64,000 nucleotides of DNA from Flagellimonas chongwuensis (lineage in GTDB: Bacteria; Bacteroidota; Bacteroidia; Flavobacteriales; Flavobacteriaceae): positions 992,001-1,056,000 of the forward strand of contig NZ_WYET01000004.1 of NCBI RefSeq assembly GCF_013376415.1. The letters run 5' to 3'. Shown one piece after another: positions 1 to 8,706 of the stretch. The number at the start of each line of letters is the position of its first letter. Position 1 is the first letter of the stretch. The notes beneath the pieces are model-generated. The model did no database searches and was not told the DNA's origin. It was given only the letters and a program-made list of their open reading frames with translations. The translations under genes and the position numbers were made by a program.

Positions 1-552
1 GGACAAGAAATAGTGGCTCCGCCGGAGGGCATCATTTCTTTGGAAGAGTCCAAAGCATTGTATGATAATTACACCAAGAACAGGATAGACATTATACGAA
101 CATTTGAGGCCGAACGGAACGCTGATGAAAAATTTGTTCCATCACGATTTACGTCCTTTAGCTATGCCGACATGGAACAATACATGAAATATGTAGAGCA
201 GGAAGCTCATGAGGCAGGTGTTAAGGTTGCATCCTTAAGGATTTACTTTGCAAACTATCCGGACAAACCTGATTTTCCTGATGGAAAAAAAGTGGTACAT
301 CCAAGACAAAATTCCATATTTATTGTACCCACGACCATGATTGACGGTAAAGAGGAAGGTTTTTACATAGGTTCAGATGGTAAGGCCAAACCAATAAAAG
401 CAGTTGTTGGCACCAAGGAAACCGGAGAAAAAAGCGAACCCAACACTTCGCAGGCCAGTTTTGCGCCCGCCTTCTTTCAGAGCGGAAGTACAAGTTTGAA
501 CTTAAATCATGGAAATTCCTATCCCCCTCCATTTGGCACGGATTTCCAATAA
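1..552 (+). CDS. Hypothetical protein, 5' end outside window
   Basis: The reading frame is open to the first base of the window (GGA CAA GAA ATA GTG...), so the GTG at 13 is probably internal and the true start lies upstream. About 184 codons are visible. The protein is soluble and polar, with no signal peptide or membrane segment in the visible part. I recognise no family. The stop is 3 bp before the ATG of the following membrane protein, so the two are probably cotranscribed. Confidence 0.7.
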   Translation, partial: GQEIVAPPEGIISLEESKALYDNYTKNRIDIIRTFEAERNADEKFVPSRFTSFSYADMEQYMKYVEQEAHEAGVKVASLRIYFANYPDKPDFPDGKKVVHPRQNSIFIVPTTMIDGKEEGFYIGSDGKAKPIKAVVGTKETGEKSEPNTSQASFAPAFFQSGSTSLNLNHGNSYPPPFGTDFQ

Positions 553-555
553 AGA

Positions 556-1248
556 ATGACCCTACAAGAAGTTTTAAATCTCATTTGGGATCAGATCTTT
601 GTGATACTGTACCTGGCGACTTGGATTATTTCGGTCTATAGGTATAGGAGGTTTTTTGATACACCTCTAAAGTTTTTCCCAATGATCATTATGTATACCT
701 TCTTTAATGAGATTTTGGGATATTTCATCACGTATAGCGATCAATTTCAATTTTTTTCGGATAGTAAATACACCCCTAACAATATTGTAATCTATAATAT
801 TTATCAAGTTGTATTTTTTGTATATATGTTCGATGTATATCGAAAAATATTAAAAAGCGATAAGCTCAAAAAGCTTATTTTTTATCTTATCATAGCATGC
901 ATGCTCGGATATTTGGCGAATGGTATTTTAGTTAATCCATTGATTTATCAGACGACCTATGCCCATATATTTGGATCGGTTCTCATGGTTTTGATCACGT
1001 TCATGTACCTACGGGAAAAACTTAAAGAAGAAAGTGCACATCCATTAAAGTTTAATTTGATGTTTTGGGTAACTATAGGTCTATTGGCATTTTATATTCC
1101 ATTTCCCTTAATCCTAACATTTTATAAGATTAAGGCAGTATATGGAATCTGGATATTTTTAAAACCTATCTTGGTCACATCGATAATATTGATGTACGGA
1201 TTTATCATTTTTGGTCTACTGATCGGCAAAAGGAGGGCATTCAGGTGA
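556..1248 (+). CDS. Polytopic membrane protein, paralog of the next gene
   Basis: A 230-residue protein made almost entirely of hydrophobic segments (about 6-7 predicted helices), with no signal peptide and a basic C-terminus KRRAFR. It is clearly paralogous to the gene at 1362: both share DTPLK followed by PM, an acidic E-[IL]-LGYFI segment near residue 55, KY.....[IV]IYNIY near residue 80, an NLMFW segment and the basic C-terminal RR/RK-AFR. I do not recognise a named family. It starts 3 bp after the preceding gene and is followed by a rho-independent terminator, so it ends an operon. Confidence 0.8.
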   Translation: MTLQEVLNLIWDQIFVILYLATWIISVYRYRRFFDTPLKFFPMIIMYTFFNEILGYFITYSDQFQFFSDSKYTPNNIVIYNIYQVVFFVYMFDVYRKILKSDKLKKLIFYLIIACMLGYLANGILVNPLIYQTTYAHIFGSVLMVLITFMYLREKLKEESAHPLKFNLMFWVTIGLLAFYIPFPLILTFYKIKAVYGIWIFLKPILVTSIILMYGFIIFGLLIGKRRAFR

Positions 1249-1270
1249 TATTTTAAAACAACAAATACTA

Positions 1271-1296
1271 GCCTCCCTTTTTGGGAGGCTTTTTTT
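1271..1296 (+). terminator. Rho-independent terminator
   Basis: A perfect 7-bp stem (GCCTCCC / GGGAGGC) with a 5-T loop is followed by a run of T. It lies 22 bp after the stop of the membrane protein ending at 1248 and before the paralog at 1362, so the paralogs appear to be separate transcription units. Confidence 0.85.
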
Positions 1297-1361
1297 GTTA
1301 TTTTTGCCGTCCAACCAAACTGAAATCAGAGCACTGTCTATTAGACGGTTACCATAGAATT

Positions 1362-2048
1362 ATGGATACGATTCTAACCTTCATCACAGAACATTACATT
1401 ATTCCTTTTTATCTTATTGTTTGGTTAGTGTCCATGGCCTGTTACCGCACTTATTTTGATACACCATTAAAATATTACCCAATGTACCTTATGTATACAC
1501 TACTAACAGAGTTGTTGGGATATTTTATAAAATTTCATGAAGAATTTCAAGTGGTGAGCGACAATAAGTACAATTGGTACAATGTGATTATATATAACAT
1601 TTACTCTGTTATAACTTTTATGTTCTTCTACCATATATATTGGCAGGTTTTAAAAAATGAAAAACACAAGAAATGGGTTGTAATAGGAGCAGGTAGCAGT
1701 CTATTGAGCTATGTTATAAGTCTATTTTTTCAAGACCCCTTCTATTCCAATCTGTATTATGCCGATTTGGTGGCATCCATGGTTCTGCTATTCAACATAT
1801 GGTTGTACTATAAGGAAAAGAAACTTGAATTCAACCCCTATCCCAACAAACATAATCTAATGTTCTGGACCAGTTTAGGGCTTGCCGTTTTCCATGCAAT
1901 TTTTCCATTTCTGATTATAATAGGTTATGAAGCGCCTAAAATATGGGTCAACTATAACTTACGGAGCGTTCTTTGGGTTTTTATCCTATTCATGTACGGC
2001 ACTTTTATGGTCGGAGTGATTGTCCACAGAAGAAAGGCCTTTAGATAA
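1362..2048 (+). CDS. Polytopic membrane protein, paralog of the preceding gene
   Basis: A 228-residue hydrophobic protein with about 7 membrane segments and a C-terminal RRKAFR. The frame opens further upstream with a TTG at 1281, but that lies inside the terminator of the previous gene. The ATG at 1362 gives a protein that aligns end to end with the paralog at 556-1248, so I chose it. Shared landmarks are the DTPLKYYPM segment near residue 30, LGYFIKF, KYNWYNVIIYNIY and KHNLMFW. Function is unknown. The two could be sensory or signalling membrane modules or transporters, but no catalytic motif is visible. Confidence 0.8.
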   Translation: MDTILTFITEHYIIPFYLIVWLVSMACYRTYFDTPLKYYPMYLMYTLLTELLGYFIKFHEEFQVVSDNKYNWYNVIIYNIYSVITFMFFYHIYWQVLKNEKHKKWVVIGAGSSLLSYVISLFFQDPFYSNLYYADLVASMVLLFNIWLYYKEKKLEFNPYPNKHNLMFWTSLGLAVFHAIFPFLIIIGYEAPKIWVNYNLRSVLWVFILFMYGTFMVGVIVHRRKAFR

Positions 2049-2065
2049 AAACTATTCCAACTAAA

Positions 2066-2090
2066 AACGCCCCCTAAAAGGAGGCGTTCT
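2066..2090. terminator. Bidirectional terminator between convergent genes
   Basis: Stem AACGCC..CC / GG..GGCGTT with one internal mismatch, an A-run on the left and a short T-tract on the right. It sits between the plus-strand membrane protein (stop 2048) and minus-strand rpsT (stop 2113), so it could serve both. Confidence 0.65.
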
Positions 2091-2112
2091 ACATATTGTG
2101 ATTGGACAACGA

Positions 2113-2364
2113 TTACATTGCTGCAACCTGAGTCATCAATTTACTTTTAAGGTTTGAAGCCTTATTGTTATGAATGATGTTCTTCTTCGCCAATTTATCG
2201 ATCATACCAACTACAGTAGGCAACAAAGCTTCAGCAGCTTTCTTGTCTTCCTCGTTACGCAATTTTTTGATAGCATTACGCACAGTTTTGTGCTGATACC
2301 TGTTACGCAAACGTACTGCTTCGTTTCTTCTGATTCTCTTTAATGCTGACTTATGGTTTGCCAT
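2113..2364 (-). CDS. rpsT: 30S ribosomal protein S20
   Basis: An 83-residue, very basic protein beginning [15 protein letters not shown], the typical S20 N-terminus, with the helical Lys/Arg/Ala-rich body and the conserved [12 protein letters not shown] segment near the C-terminus (HKNKAAR.KSRL in other bacteria). S20 is a primary 16S rRNA binder of the small subunit body. The length is normal for the family. It lies directly downstream of two tRNA-Glu genes on the same strand, so the tRNAs may share its transcript. Confidence 0.97.
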   Translation of the reverse strand: MANHKSALKRIRRNEAVRLRNRYQHKTVRNAIKKLRNEEDKKAAEALLPTVVGMIDKLAKKNIIHNNKASNLKSKLMTQVAAM

Positions 2365-2399
2365 TGCTTAAAATTAATTCTTTCTAAATCCTTTTTTTG

Positions 2400-2471
2400 T
2401 AGCCCGTAGGGGAATCGAACCCCTGTTACCAGGATGAAAACCTGGCGTCCTAACCCCTAGACGAACGGGCC
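2400..2471 (-). tRNA. tRNA-Glu (anticodon TTC), copy 1
   Basis: The minus strand folds as a full cloverleaf. The acceptor stem is GGCCCGT / ACGGGCT with discriminator A, the anticodon stem is CCAGG / CCTGG with loop TTTTCAT (anticodon TTC), and the T-arm carries GGTTCGATTC. No CCA is encoded. It is identical in sequence to the copy at 2547-2618. Confidence 0.96.
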
Positions 2472-2500
2472 ATTATTTCAATCTCAAAAAATTTAAGCTA

Positions 2501-2508
2501 CAAAGGTA
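2501..2508 (-). promoter_or_regulatory. Putative -7 promoter box for tRNA-Glu copy 1
   Basis: On the minus strand this reads TACCTTTG, matching the Bacteroidota -7 consensus TAnnTTTG, about 30 bp upstream of the tRNA 5' end. No clear -33 TTTG is seen at the usual spacing. Confidence 0.5.
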
Positions 2509-2546
2509 TAAAATAAAACCGCTTTTTAGCTGAAATTTCCTTTTCG

Positions 2547-2618
2547 TAGCCCGTAGGGGAATCGAACCCCTGTTACCAGGATGAAAACCTGGCGTCCTAA
2601 CCCCTAGACGAACGGGCC
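2547..2618 (-). tRNA. tRNA-Glu (anticodon TTC), copy 2
   Basis: The gene body is identical to the copy at 2400-2471, with the same acceptor, anticodon (TTC) and T-arm and no encoded CCA. The 75-bp spacers around the copies differ, so the pair is a tandem gene duplication that has been kept identical by selection or conversion. A promoter-like -7 box lies upstream at 2643-2650. Confidence 0.96.
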
Positions 2619-2642
2619 ATTATGCTTGCATAATTGCGGATG

Positions 2643-2672
2643 CAAAAATACAACTATTTTTAAGTCTTGCAA
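2643..2672 (-). promoter_or_regulatory. Putative promoter for tRNA-Glu copy 2
   Basis: On the minus strand, TATTTTTG (2650 to 2643) matches the -7 consensus TAnnTTTG. A TTG at 2672-2670 lies 19 bp upstream, the normal -33/-7 spacing for the Bacteroidota primary sigma factor. It is well placed for the tRNA starting at 2618. Confidence 0.55.
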
Positions 2673-2699
2673 CAGTATTTTTTATTTTTTGCAACCTGT

Positions 2700-4175
2700 C
2701 TAATAGGCTTTTGCAAACAACACCCTTTTAACGGATGGTTTACCTGTAACCATACACTTCCCTTCTTCCTCTTTTGCATCCAATGGAATACAGCGAATAG
2801 TGGCTTTGGTCTCTTCTTTTATCCTATCCTCGGTTTCAGTGGAACCATCCCAATGTGCGGAAACAAAACCACCCTTTTCCTCGATTATTTTTTTGAACTC
2901 TTCATAGGAGTCTACCTCTGTAATATGTCCCTTCCTATAATCCAACGCCTTGTTAAAGATGTGCACTTGGATTTCATCCATAAGGGCAACTACTTTATCC
3001 ACTACTTCCTCGGCCTTTACGATTTCTTTGGACAAGGTGTCCCTACGGGCCACCTCAAAGGTGCCATTGGCCAAGTCACGCTGACCAACAGCCAAACGAA
3101 CCGGAACCCCCTTCAACTCATACTCATTAAATTTAAAGCCTGGTTTATGGGTGTCACGGGTATCATATTTTACGGTAATGCCTTTATCACGTAGTTGCTT
3201 CACCAAAGGCTCTACTTTTTCAGAAATGGCATCCAACTGGTCCAATCCTTTATAAATAGGTACAATCACCACCTGAATTGGCGCCAACTGTGGCGGAAGT
3301 ACTAATCCATTATCATCACTATGGGTCATTACCAAGGCTCCCATCAATCTAGTGGAAACACCCCAAGATGTGGCCCAAACATAATCTTGACTTCCTTCTT
3401 TATTGGCAAACTTTACATCGAACGCCTTTGCAAAATTCTGACCTAAAAAGTGTGATGTTCCCGCCTGCAATGCCTTACCGTCCTGCATCAAGGCTTCGAT
3501 ACAATAGGTTTCTTCGGCACCCGCAAAACGTTCGCTTTCTGTTTTGGTTCCTTTGATTACGGGAACACCCATATATTTTTCAGCGAAGTCGGCATATACG
3601 TTCATCATTAGCTCGGCCTCCTCAATTGCCTCCTCTCTGGTTGCATGCGCGGTATGCCCTTCCTGCCATAAAAATTCAGCAGTTCTCAGAAAAAGACGGG
3701 TCCGCATTTCCCAACGCACCACATTGGCCCATTGGTTTACTTTTAAAGGCAAATCACGATAGGATTGAATCCATCTTCTATAAGTATCCCAAATGATTGT
3801 TTCCGAAGTTGGTCTCACAATAAGCTCCTCCTCCAATTTGGCATCCTCGTCCACCACTATTCCACTTCCATCCTCGGCATTTTTCAAACGGTAATGGGTA
3901 ACCACAGCGCACTCCTTGGCAAATCCTTCCACATGACTGGCCTCCTTGCTCAAATATGATTTTGGAATAAACAATGGAAAATAAGCGTTCTCATGACCTG
4001 TTTCCTTGAACATTTTGTCCAATTGCGCCTGCATCTTTTCCCAAATGGCGTATCCGTACGGCTTTATCACCATACAACCCCTAACTCCCGAGTTCTCAGC
4101 CAAATCCGACTTTACCACGAGTTCGTTATACCATTTAGAATAATCCTCTGCTCTGCTCGTTAAATTTTTACCCAT
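2700..4175 (-). CDS. proS: Prolyl-tRNA synthetase (archaeal/eukaryal-type)
   Basis: Charges tRNA-Pro with proline in the cytosol. The 491-residue length and sequence fit the short, archaeal/eukaryal-like ProRS class without the inserted editing domain, the type usual in Bacteroidota. Visible class II motifs (numbered from the TTG) are RPTSE at about 122-126 and the motif 2 region [20 protein letters not shown] at 155-174. The anticodon-binding domain follows in the second half, and the protein ends in a hydrophobic-aromatic AKAY. The frame has a TTG at 4178 directly before the ATG at 4175; I prefer the ATG. It is divergent from the lipoprotein gene at 4246. Confidence 0.96.
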   Translation of the reverse strand: MGKNLTSRAEDYSKWYNELVVKSDLAENSGVRGCMVIKPYGYAIWEKMQAQLDKMFKETGHENAYFPLFIPKSYLSKEASHVEGFAKECAVVTHYRLKNAEDGSGIVVDEDAKLEEELIVRPTSETIIWDTYRRWIQSYRDLPLKVNQWANVVRWEMRTRLFLRTAEFLWQEGHTAHATREEAIEEAELMMNVYADFAEKYMGVPVIKGTKTESERFAGAEETYCIEALMQDGKALQAGTSHFLGQNFAKAFDVKFANKEGSQDYVWATSWGVSTRLMGALVMTHSDDNGLVLPPQLAPIQVVIVPIYKGLDQLDAISEKVEPLVKQLRDKGITVKYDTRDTHKPGFKFNEYELKGVPVRLAVGQRDLANGTFEVARRDTLSKEIVKAEEVVDKVVALMDEIQVHIFNKALDYRKGHITEVDSYEEFKKIIEEKGGFVSAHWDGSTETEDRIKEETKATIRCIPLDAKEEEGKCMVTGKPSVKRVLFAKAY

Positions 4176-4245
4176 CAATTGTAGTTTGGCACAAAACTTG
4201 CGACTTTATTAATAAAATGATTGGGTAAAACTAATTATTTTTAGT

Positions 4246-5550
4246 ATGTTCAACAATAAAAATTGCGCCATGTTAAAGTCTTTACTCCACAATAATTTAC
4301 GAACCCCGGCCATATTGATGGTCAGTGCCATCTTTGTGGCTTCTTGTGGCTCCTATCAACAAGCTTCTTATTATGATGACGGCATCTATTCTTCCAACGA
4401 CCGCGTTGTTGGTGTTGAAAAGAGAAATGCCCAGGCCATGAGAATAGAGGAGCAGGAAAGCAATATGTACGGAGAGTACTTTAGTGACCGCGCAAACGAA
4501 ATTGGCGAAGTATTGGACAGCGAAGTCTTCACCGATATAGACAGCTATTCCAGTCAGGCTCCTAACGATTCAATTCCTTACGGCGAACAGACCGATTATT
4601 TCGCATATAACAATAATTATAACGGGAACCCTGGATGGGGGGATAATCCTACCAGCATTTCCATCAACGTTTACGACAACAGCTGGGGCTGGGGCGGTTA
4701 TGGATGGGGATGGAACGATCCATGGCTTTGGAATGCCGGCTGGGGATGGAACTCTCCTTACTACGGTTGGGGCTGGGGATGGAACAATCCTTGGAGATAT
4801 AACCGTTGGGGCTGGGGCGGATACTACGGTTGGGGACACCCATACAATGGTTGGGGCTGGGCCGGCAACTTTGGTTGGGGCGGATACTACGGCTGGGGTG
4901 GCTACTATGGCAACTACTGGGGCCGTCCGTATTACAACCGTGGCTATTATGGCAGAAACTACGCCTACATGTCAGGACGAAGAGGATACACTTCCCGTAT
5001 ACCTGGTACCGCTATAACATCTAGGTCTGGATATTCCAGTAGGTTTAGAAATAACAGTGGACGCTCCAATGGAACCGTTTCCAGAAGTAATGGTTTGGCC
5101 AATAGAAGAAGTACCAATGGCTACAGCAATAGGTCCAACGTAAGAAGGTCGATAAGCGCCGATGCTGCTTCTAGAAACCAAAATTACAGAACAAGTAGAA
5201 GTACCCGTACTTCACCTAGTTACAATGGAAGCTCTAGAGCATACCGTTCCTATAATAGCTCTCCTACCACAAGGAGTAACGGAACCTACAATAGAAGCTC
5301 CCGAAGTTATCAATCCAGAAGTGCTGCACCAAGCAGAAGTTACAATCGCTCCTCTACCGGTTCAAGTTCGAGAAGTTACCGCAGTAGTGGTTCGTCATCA
5401 AGCAGTAGATCCAGCGGTAGTTACCGTAGCTCCGGAAGCAGTTCCAGGAGCTCTGGGGTGAGTAGATCATCCGGTGGAGGATCAAGATCATCTGGCGCAT
5501 CTCGCTCATCAGGTGGTAGTAGAGGTGGCCGAGGTGGCGGCAGACCATAA
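4246..5550 (+). CDS. Trp/Gly-rich, Ser/Arg-rich lipoprotein
   Basis: A 434-residue putative lipoprotein. An N-terminal hydrophobic stretch ends in the lipobox VASC, with the acylated cysteine at residue 34. After a polar linker there is a segment (about residues 140-235) dominated by WGWGG, YGW and NPW units. A C-terminal half rich in Ser, Arg, Gly and Tyr follows (SRSSG-type units), ending GGRGGGRP. Similar low-complexity proteins in flavobacterial genomes are sometimes misannotated as vitellogenin-like. No enzymatic motif is visible, and a surface or matrix role is only inferred. ATGs at 4246 and 4270 both precede the signal; the first is listed. Confidence 0.85.
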   Translation: MFNNKNCAMLKSLLHNNLRTPAILMVSAIFVASCGSYQQASYYDDGIYSSNDRVVGVEKRNAQAMRIEEQESNMYGEYFSDRANEIGEVLDSEVFTDIDSYSSQAPNDSIPYGEQTDYFAYNNNYNGNPGWGDNPTSISINVYDNSWGWGGYGWGWNDPWLWNAGWGWNSPYYGWGWGWNNPWRYNRWGWGGYYGWGHPYNGWGWAGNFGWGGYYGWGGYYGNYWGRPYYNRGYYGRNYAYMSGRRGYTSRIPGTAITSRSGYSSRFRNNSGRSNGTVSRSNGLANRRSTNGYSNRSNVRRSISADAASRNQNYRTSRSTRTSPSYNGSSRAYRSYNSSPTTRSNGTYNRSSRSYQSRSAAPSRSYNRSSTGSSSRSYRSSGSSSSSRSSGSYRSSGSSSRSSGVSRSSGGGSRSSGASRSSGGSRGGRGGGRP

Positions 5551-5556
5551 TCCAAC

Positions 5557-5570
5557 AATCAATATTGATT
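5557..5570. repeat. Perfect 14-bp palindrome between lipoprotein and FadL genes
   Basis: AATCAATATTGATT is an exact inverted repeat in the 37-bp gap between the lipoprotein stop and the FadL start. It has no T-run, so it is not a terminator. It could be a chance AT-rich palindrome or a small operator. Confidence 0.35.
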
Positions 5571-5587
5571 AATCTAAATCAGAATAA

Positions 5588-7090
5588 ATGAAAAGAATCT
5601 CAACTTTCATAATGGTATTGGCATGCACTTTTGCAAGTGCCCAGACCATAGATGATGTTATACGCTACAGCACGGAAAACCTACAGGGTACTGCAAGGTT
5701 TCAAGCTATGGGCGGTGCATTTGGAGCTTTGGGCGGCGACTTATCGGCCCTGAACGTTAACCCTGCCGGTTCTGCAGTATTTAATTTTAGTGAGATATCG
5801 ATCACTGGATCCAACTACCACAGGAACAACGATGCCCTTTATGGCAACACCACAAGAAATTCCACGGACAATTCATTGGATTTTAACCAAATCGGCGGTG
5901 TTTTTGTGTGGAATTCAGCCACAGATAGCCCATGGAAAAAAATTGCACTAGCGGTTAATTATGATTTAGTCGAGAACTTCGACAATCAATTGGTCGTTTC
6001 TGGAAACAGCAATGTCGGAATCGACAATTATTTTCTAAATTTTGCAGATGGTGAACCTTTGGGTCCGCTACGTACCCAGCAAGGTGAGTATATTGAAGAT
6101 GCTTATTTGGATATCGGTGCCAATCTAGGGTACTCCGCCCAACAGGCATTTCTTGGGTTTCAGGCGGGCATTATAGAACCTGTTGAAGATGATGACCAGA
6201 ACACTTCCTATTTTTCCAATGCGCAATATAGCAATGTAAATCAACGGTACCTACGGAATACCTCTGGCTATAACAGTAAGTTCACCCTAAATTTTGCCAC
6301 CCAGTATAAAGAGGAGTTATACCTAGGGGCATCCTTAAACTTCCATAACGTACTTTATGACAGGGTTAGTTATTTGGATGAGGAAGGGTATAACGCAGAA
6401 TCACCGATTCAGAGTATTTCTTTTGATAATTTATTGCACACCGAAGGCTACGGATTCTCGTTTAGCCTTGGAGCGATTGCAAAGGTAAATCAAGTGGTTC
6501 GCGTTGGGGCCAGTTATCAATCCCCAACATGGTACACCTTAACAGACGATACATCGCAGCGAATCAATTCAAACTTAGCGGTATCGGATATCGATTTCAT
6601 CAACTTTACCATCGTAAATCTATACGATGAATATAGAATAAAAACCCCTGAAAAATATACGGGTAGTGTAGCTTTGGTTTTTGGACAAGATGGACTCATC
6701 AGCTTTGATTACTCATATCAGGATATGTCAAAAGCGGAACTTAGGCCCACTTCAGATCCTAGCTTTTCTGCGGAGAATGATTTTATCTCAAACACGCTTG
6801 GCGCAGTAAACTCTTTTCGCGTAGGTGGCGAATACCGAATCGACCAAGTTAGCCTAAGGGGTGGTTACCGATATGACCAAAGCCCATACGAGGACACGGA
6901 TTTTGTAGGCGACCTAAGCGGTTTTTCCGCAGGTATAGGCTATAACTTCGGAGCCAACCGATTGGATTTGGCCTATAGCAGAACCGAACAGGATGTAAAT
7001 TCCTATTTGTTTGATGGTGGCATCGACAGCGCGGCCCTTATCAATAGAATAAACACAAATATATCTTTAGGATACACCCTTAAGTTTTAA
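5588..7090 (+). CDS. FadL/OmpP1/TodX-family outer membrane protein
   Basis: A 500-residue beta-barrel of the family that lets hydrophobic compounds cross the outer membrane. The signal peptide ends around residue 18 (TFASAQ). The FadL-family hallmark follows: a stretch with ARFQAMGGAFGALGGDLSAL and NPAG (58-61), where the N-terminal plug begins. The rest alternates aromatic and polar strands and ends with the barrel-type terminus GYTLKF. In flavobacteria this family is often labelled hemin receptor without evidence; I would not assign a substrate. It is probably cotranscribed with the lipoprotein 37 bp upstream. Confidence 0.88.
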   Translation: MKRISTFIMVLACTFASAQTIDDVIRYSTENLQGTARFQAMGGAFGALGGDLSALNVNPAGSAVFNFSEISITGSNYHRNNDALYGNTTRNSTDNSLDFNQIGGVFVWNSATDSPWKKIALAVNYDLVENFDNQLVVSGNSNVGIDNYFLNFADGEPLGPLRTQQGEYIEDAYLDIGANLGYSAQQAFLGFQAGIIEPVEDDDQNTSYFSNAQYSNVNQRYLRNTSGYNSKFTLNFATQYKEELYLGASLNFHNVLYDRVSYLDEEGYNAESPIQSISFDNLLHTEGYGFSFSLGAIAKVNQVVRVGASYQSPTWYTLTDDTSQRINSNLAVSDIDFINFTIVNLYDEYRIKTPEKYTGSVALVFGQDGLISFDYSYQDMSKAELRPTSDPSFSAENDFISNTLGAVNSFRVGGEYRIDQVSLRGGYRYDQSPYEDTDFVGDLSGFSAGIGYNFGANRLDLAYSRTEQDVNSYLFDGGIDSAALINRINTNISLGYTLKF

Positions 7091-7118
7091 AGGTCTAAAA
7101 AAAAAGAGAAAAATACGA

Positions 7119-7145
7119 GGCTGGAAGAAATTCCGGCCTTTTTTT
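7119..7145 (+). terminator. Rho-independent terminator after FadL gene
   Basis: An 8-bp stem GGCTGGAA / TTCCGGCC (one G-T pair) with a GAAA tetraloop is followed by seven T. It lies 29 bp after the FadL stop and abuts the end of the convergent minus-strand gene at 7149. Confidence 0.85.
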
Positions 7146-7148
7146 ATA

Positions 7149-8594
7149 TTATCGAACCAAGGAAAAATGCCTACGTACTGACTTGGCGACAATAAGTCCA
7201 TCTTCATCCCGCCTGTATTCCAAACGGAACCAATAATCGGATGAAGGCATATCCCTGCCGTTGAAAGTGCCGTCCCAGCCAACGTTTACATTCATTTGTT
7301 TTAAGAGTTTTCCATAACGATCAAAAATATACACTACGGGGTTTTCCAATTCCTCCACTCCGTAAACCATCCAGTTGTCGTGGGCACCATCACTGTTGGG
7401 CGTAAAGAATTTTGGATAGCCCACTACCAAAAACTCTATAGGCTCGGTAGTACCGCAACCATTTTTGTCGTTTATGACAACGGTATTGATGCCCGGAGGA
7501 ACATCTTCAAAAACAGGGTCATCCTGAAATTCGCCCCCGTTTATGGCATATTCATAGTTCCCATCCCCTACTGGAACAATCTCCACATTGTACGGGTCGG
7601 TCTGGTCACTGTTCACCAAATCATCGATCACCCGAACATCATCCAGTTCAGGGGTACCGTAGAAAGTAATTAGGATATCATCTGTTATAGGCTCTCCAAA
7701 AGGCCATTCGACAGTTACATAATATCTTCCCGAATCAGGACTAGAAACCATCAACTCAGCTCCAAAAGAACCTATTCCGGGCAAAATAGCATCAATGACC
7801 CCATCATCATCATAATCAACACTCCATTCGACAGATGTTATAGTGGAGCCCGCAGGAGAATTTAAAGCGGACAAGGTAATATCCGGGTCACCCTCACAGG
7901 CCACAATATCAAACCCTAAAAATTCATCTCGCAGGGTACAGTCCAAAGCATTGTCCTGGTCCTCATCCACGGAAGAACCGGTAAAAGTCAACATAAAAGA
8001 CTCTGGCTCTTCATCAAAATTGGTATTGTAGTTATTGATGTATAGGTAATAAATCTCTCCCTGTCTTACATTCAACCATTCATCGTAGGTATTCTGACTG
8101 GACTTAACAAAGGGAGCACCTTCACGCCCATCAACAGGGTTCACCCCTATTCCGGTAAAACCGGTATCGTTGTATTCATAGTTGCATCTAATTGGCTGTG
8201 CGCTGCCATCCCCGACTATGGTACAAAAATTATCGTTCGAGGTTTCATCAAAAGGGCCGTACAAAGCAAAATCCCATTCTGAAGTGATAGGGCTACCGGG
8301 CGTTACAGGAAGCGCTTCGATATCAAAACCAATCTGTCCGTCCGTACCTGCCCTAAAAACATACCAGCTTGTATTGTTCTCAATATTGGCAGAGCTCACA
8401 CTCCCCTTCTCCAAACAGCCTGTCTGGGTAATTATCTCCGGGTCAAAATCATCGATATCCCCACTGCCATCAGTGGTTCCCAAGATAGGTGCATCGGCAC
8501 AAACAGGAATGGCTGTCCTACAATCTGGTGAGTTTTGCGCACTAACTGCCTGAAATAGAAATAAGCAACAGATAGCACAAAATAGAGCTCTCAT
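7149..8594 (-). CDS. Secreted protein with T9SS type B sorting domain
   Basis: A 481-residue secreted protein. The signal peptide ends near residue 19 (AVSAQ). An N-terminal region with Cys pairs (CRTAIPVCADAP) and the segments SWYVFRAGTDGQIGFDIE, WDFALYGP and YYLYINNYN looks like a beta-sandwich domain, followed by an Ig-like stretch. The last ~85 residues are the gliding-motility-associated C-terminal (CHU_C) domain: FFTPNSDGAHDNW, IFDRYGKLLKQM, GWDGTFNGRDMPSSDYWF. That domain directs export and cell-surface attachment or release through the type IX system. It is paralogous to the gene at 8707 over most of its length. Cargo function is unknown. Confidence 0.88.
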   Translation of the reverse strand: MRALFCAICCLFLFQAVSAQNSPDCRTAIPVCADAPILGTTDGSGDIDDFDPEIITQTGCLEKGSVSSANIENNTSWYVFRAGTDGQIGFDIEALPVTPGSPITSEWDFALYGPFDETSNDNFCTIVGDGSAQPIRCNYEYNDTGFTGIGVNPVDGREGAPFVKSSQNTYDEWLNVRQGEIYYLYINNYNTNFDEEPESFMLTFTGSSVDEDQDNALDCTLRDEFLGFDIVACEGDPDITLSALNSPAGSTITSVEWSVDYDDDGVIDAILPGIGSFGAELMVSSPDSGRYYVTVEWPFGEPITDDILITFYGTPELDDVRVIDDLVNSDQTDPYNVEIVPVGDGNYEYAINGGEFQDDPVFEDVPPGINTVVINDKNGCGTTEPIEFLVVGYPKFFTPNSDGAHDNWMVYGVEELENPVVYIFDRYGKLLKQMNVNVGWDGTFNGRDMPSSDYWFRLEYRRDEDGLIVAKSVRRHFSLVR

Positions 8595-8706
8595 AGAATT
8601 TTGGGGCTAATGGTTATTCTACTTATAACCCTTATAACTCCATTAACCCTACTTTTAGTATTTTTTATCGAAGAAATTTGCTGTTATTCGACCAATAACC
8701 GTCTGA

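Noticed and set aside
1281-1361. Upstream extension of the second membrane protein from a TTG
   Set aside because: The extension lies within the previous gene's terminator and is absent from the paralog.
4640-4940. Repeat tract that could look like a CRISPR or minisatellite array
   Set aside because: The repeats are irregular, in frame, and encode WGWGG-type units inside a lipoprotein; there are no unique spacers and no cas genes.
4570-5548. Long open frames on both strands within the Trp/Gly-rich lipoprotein gene
   Set aside because: They arise from the repetitive, GC-skewed codons of the lipoprotein; their translations are low-complexity and have no signal peptide or family match.
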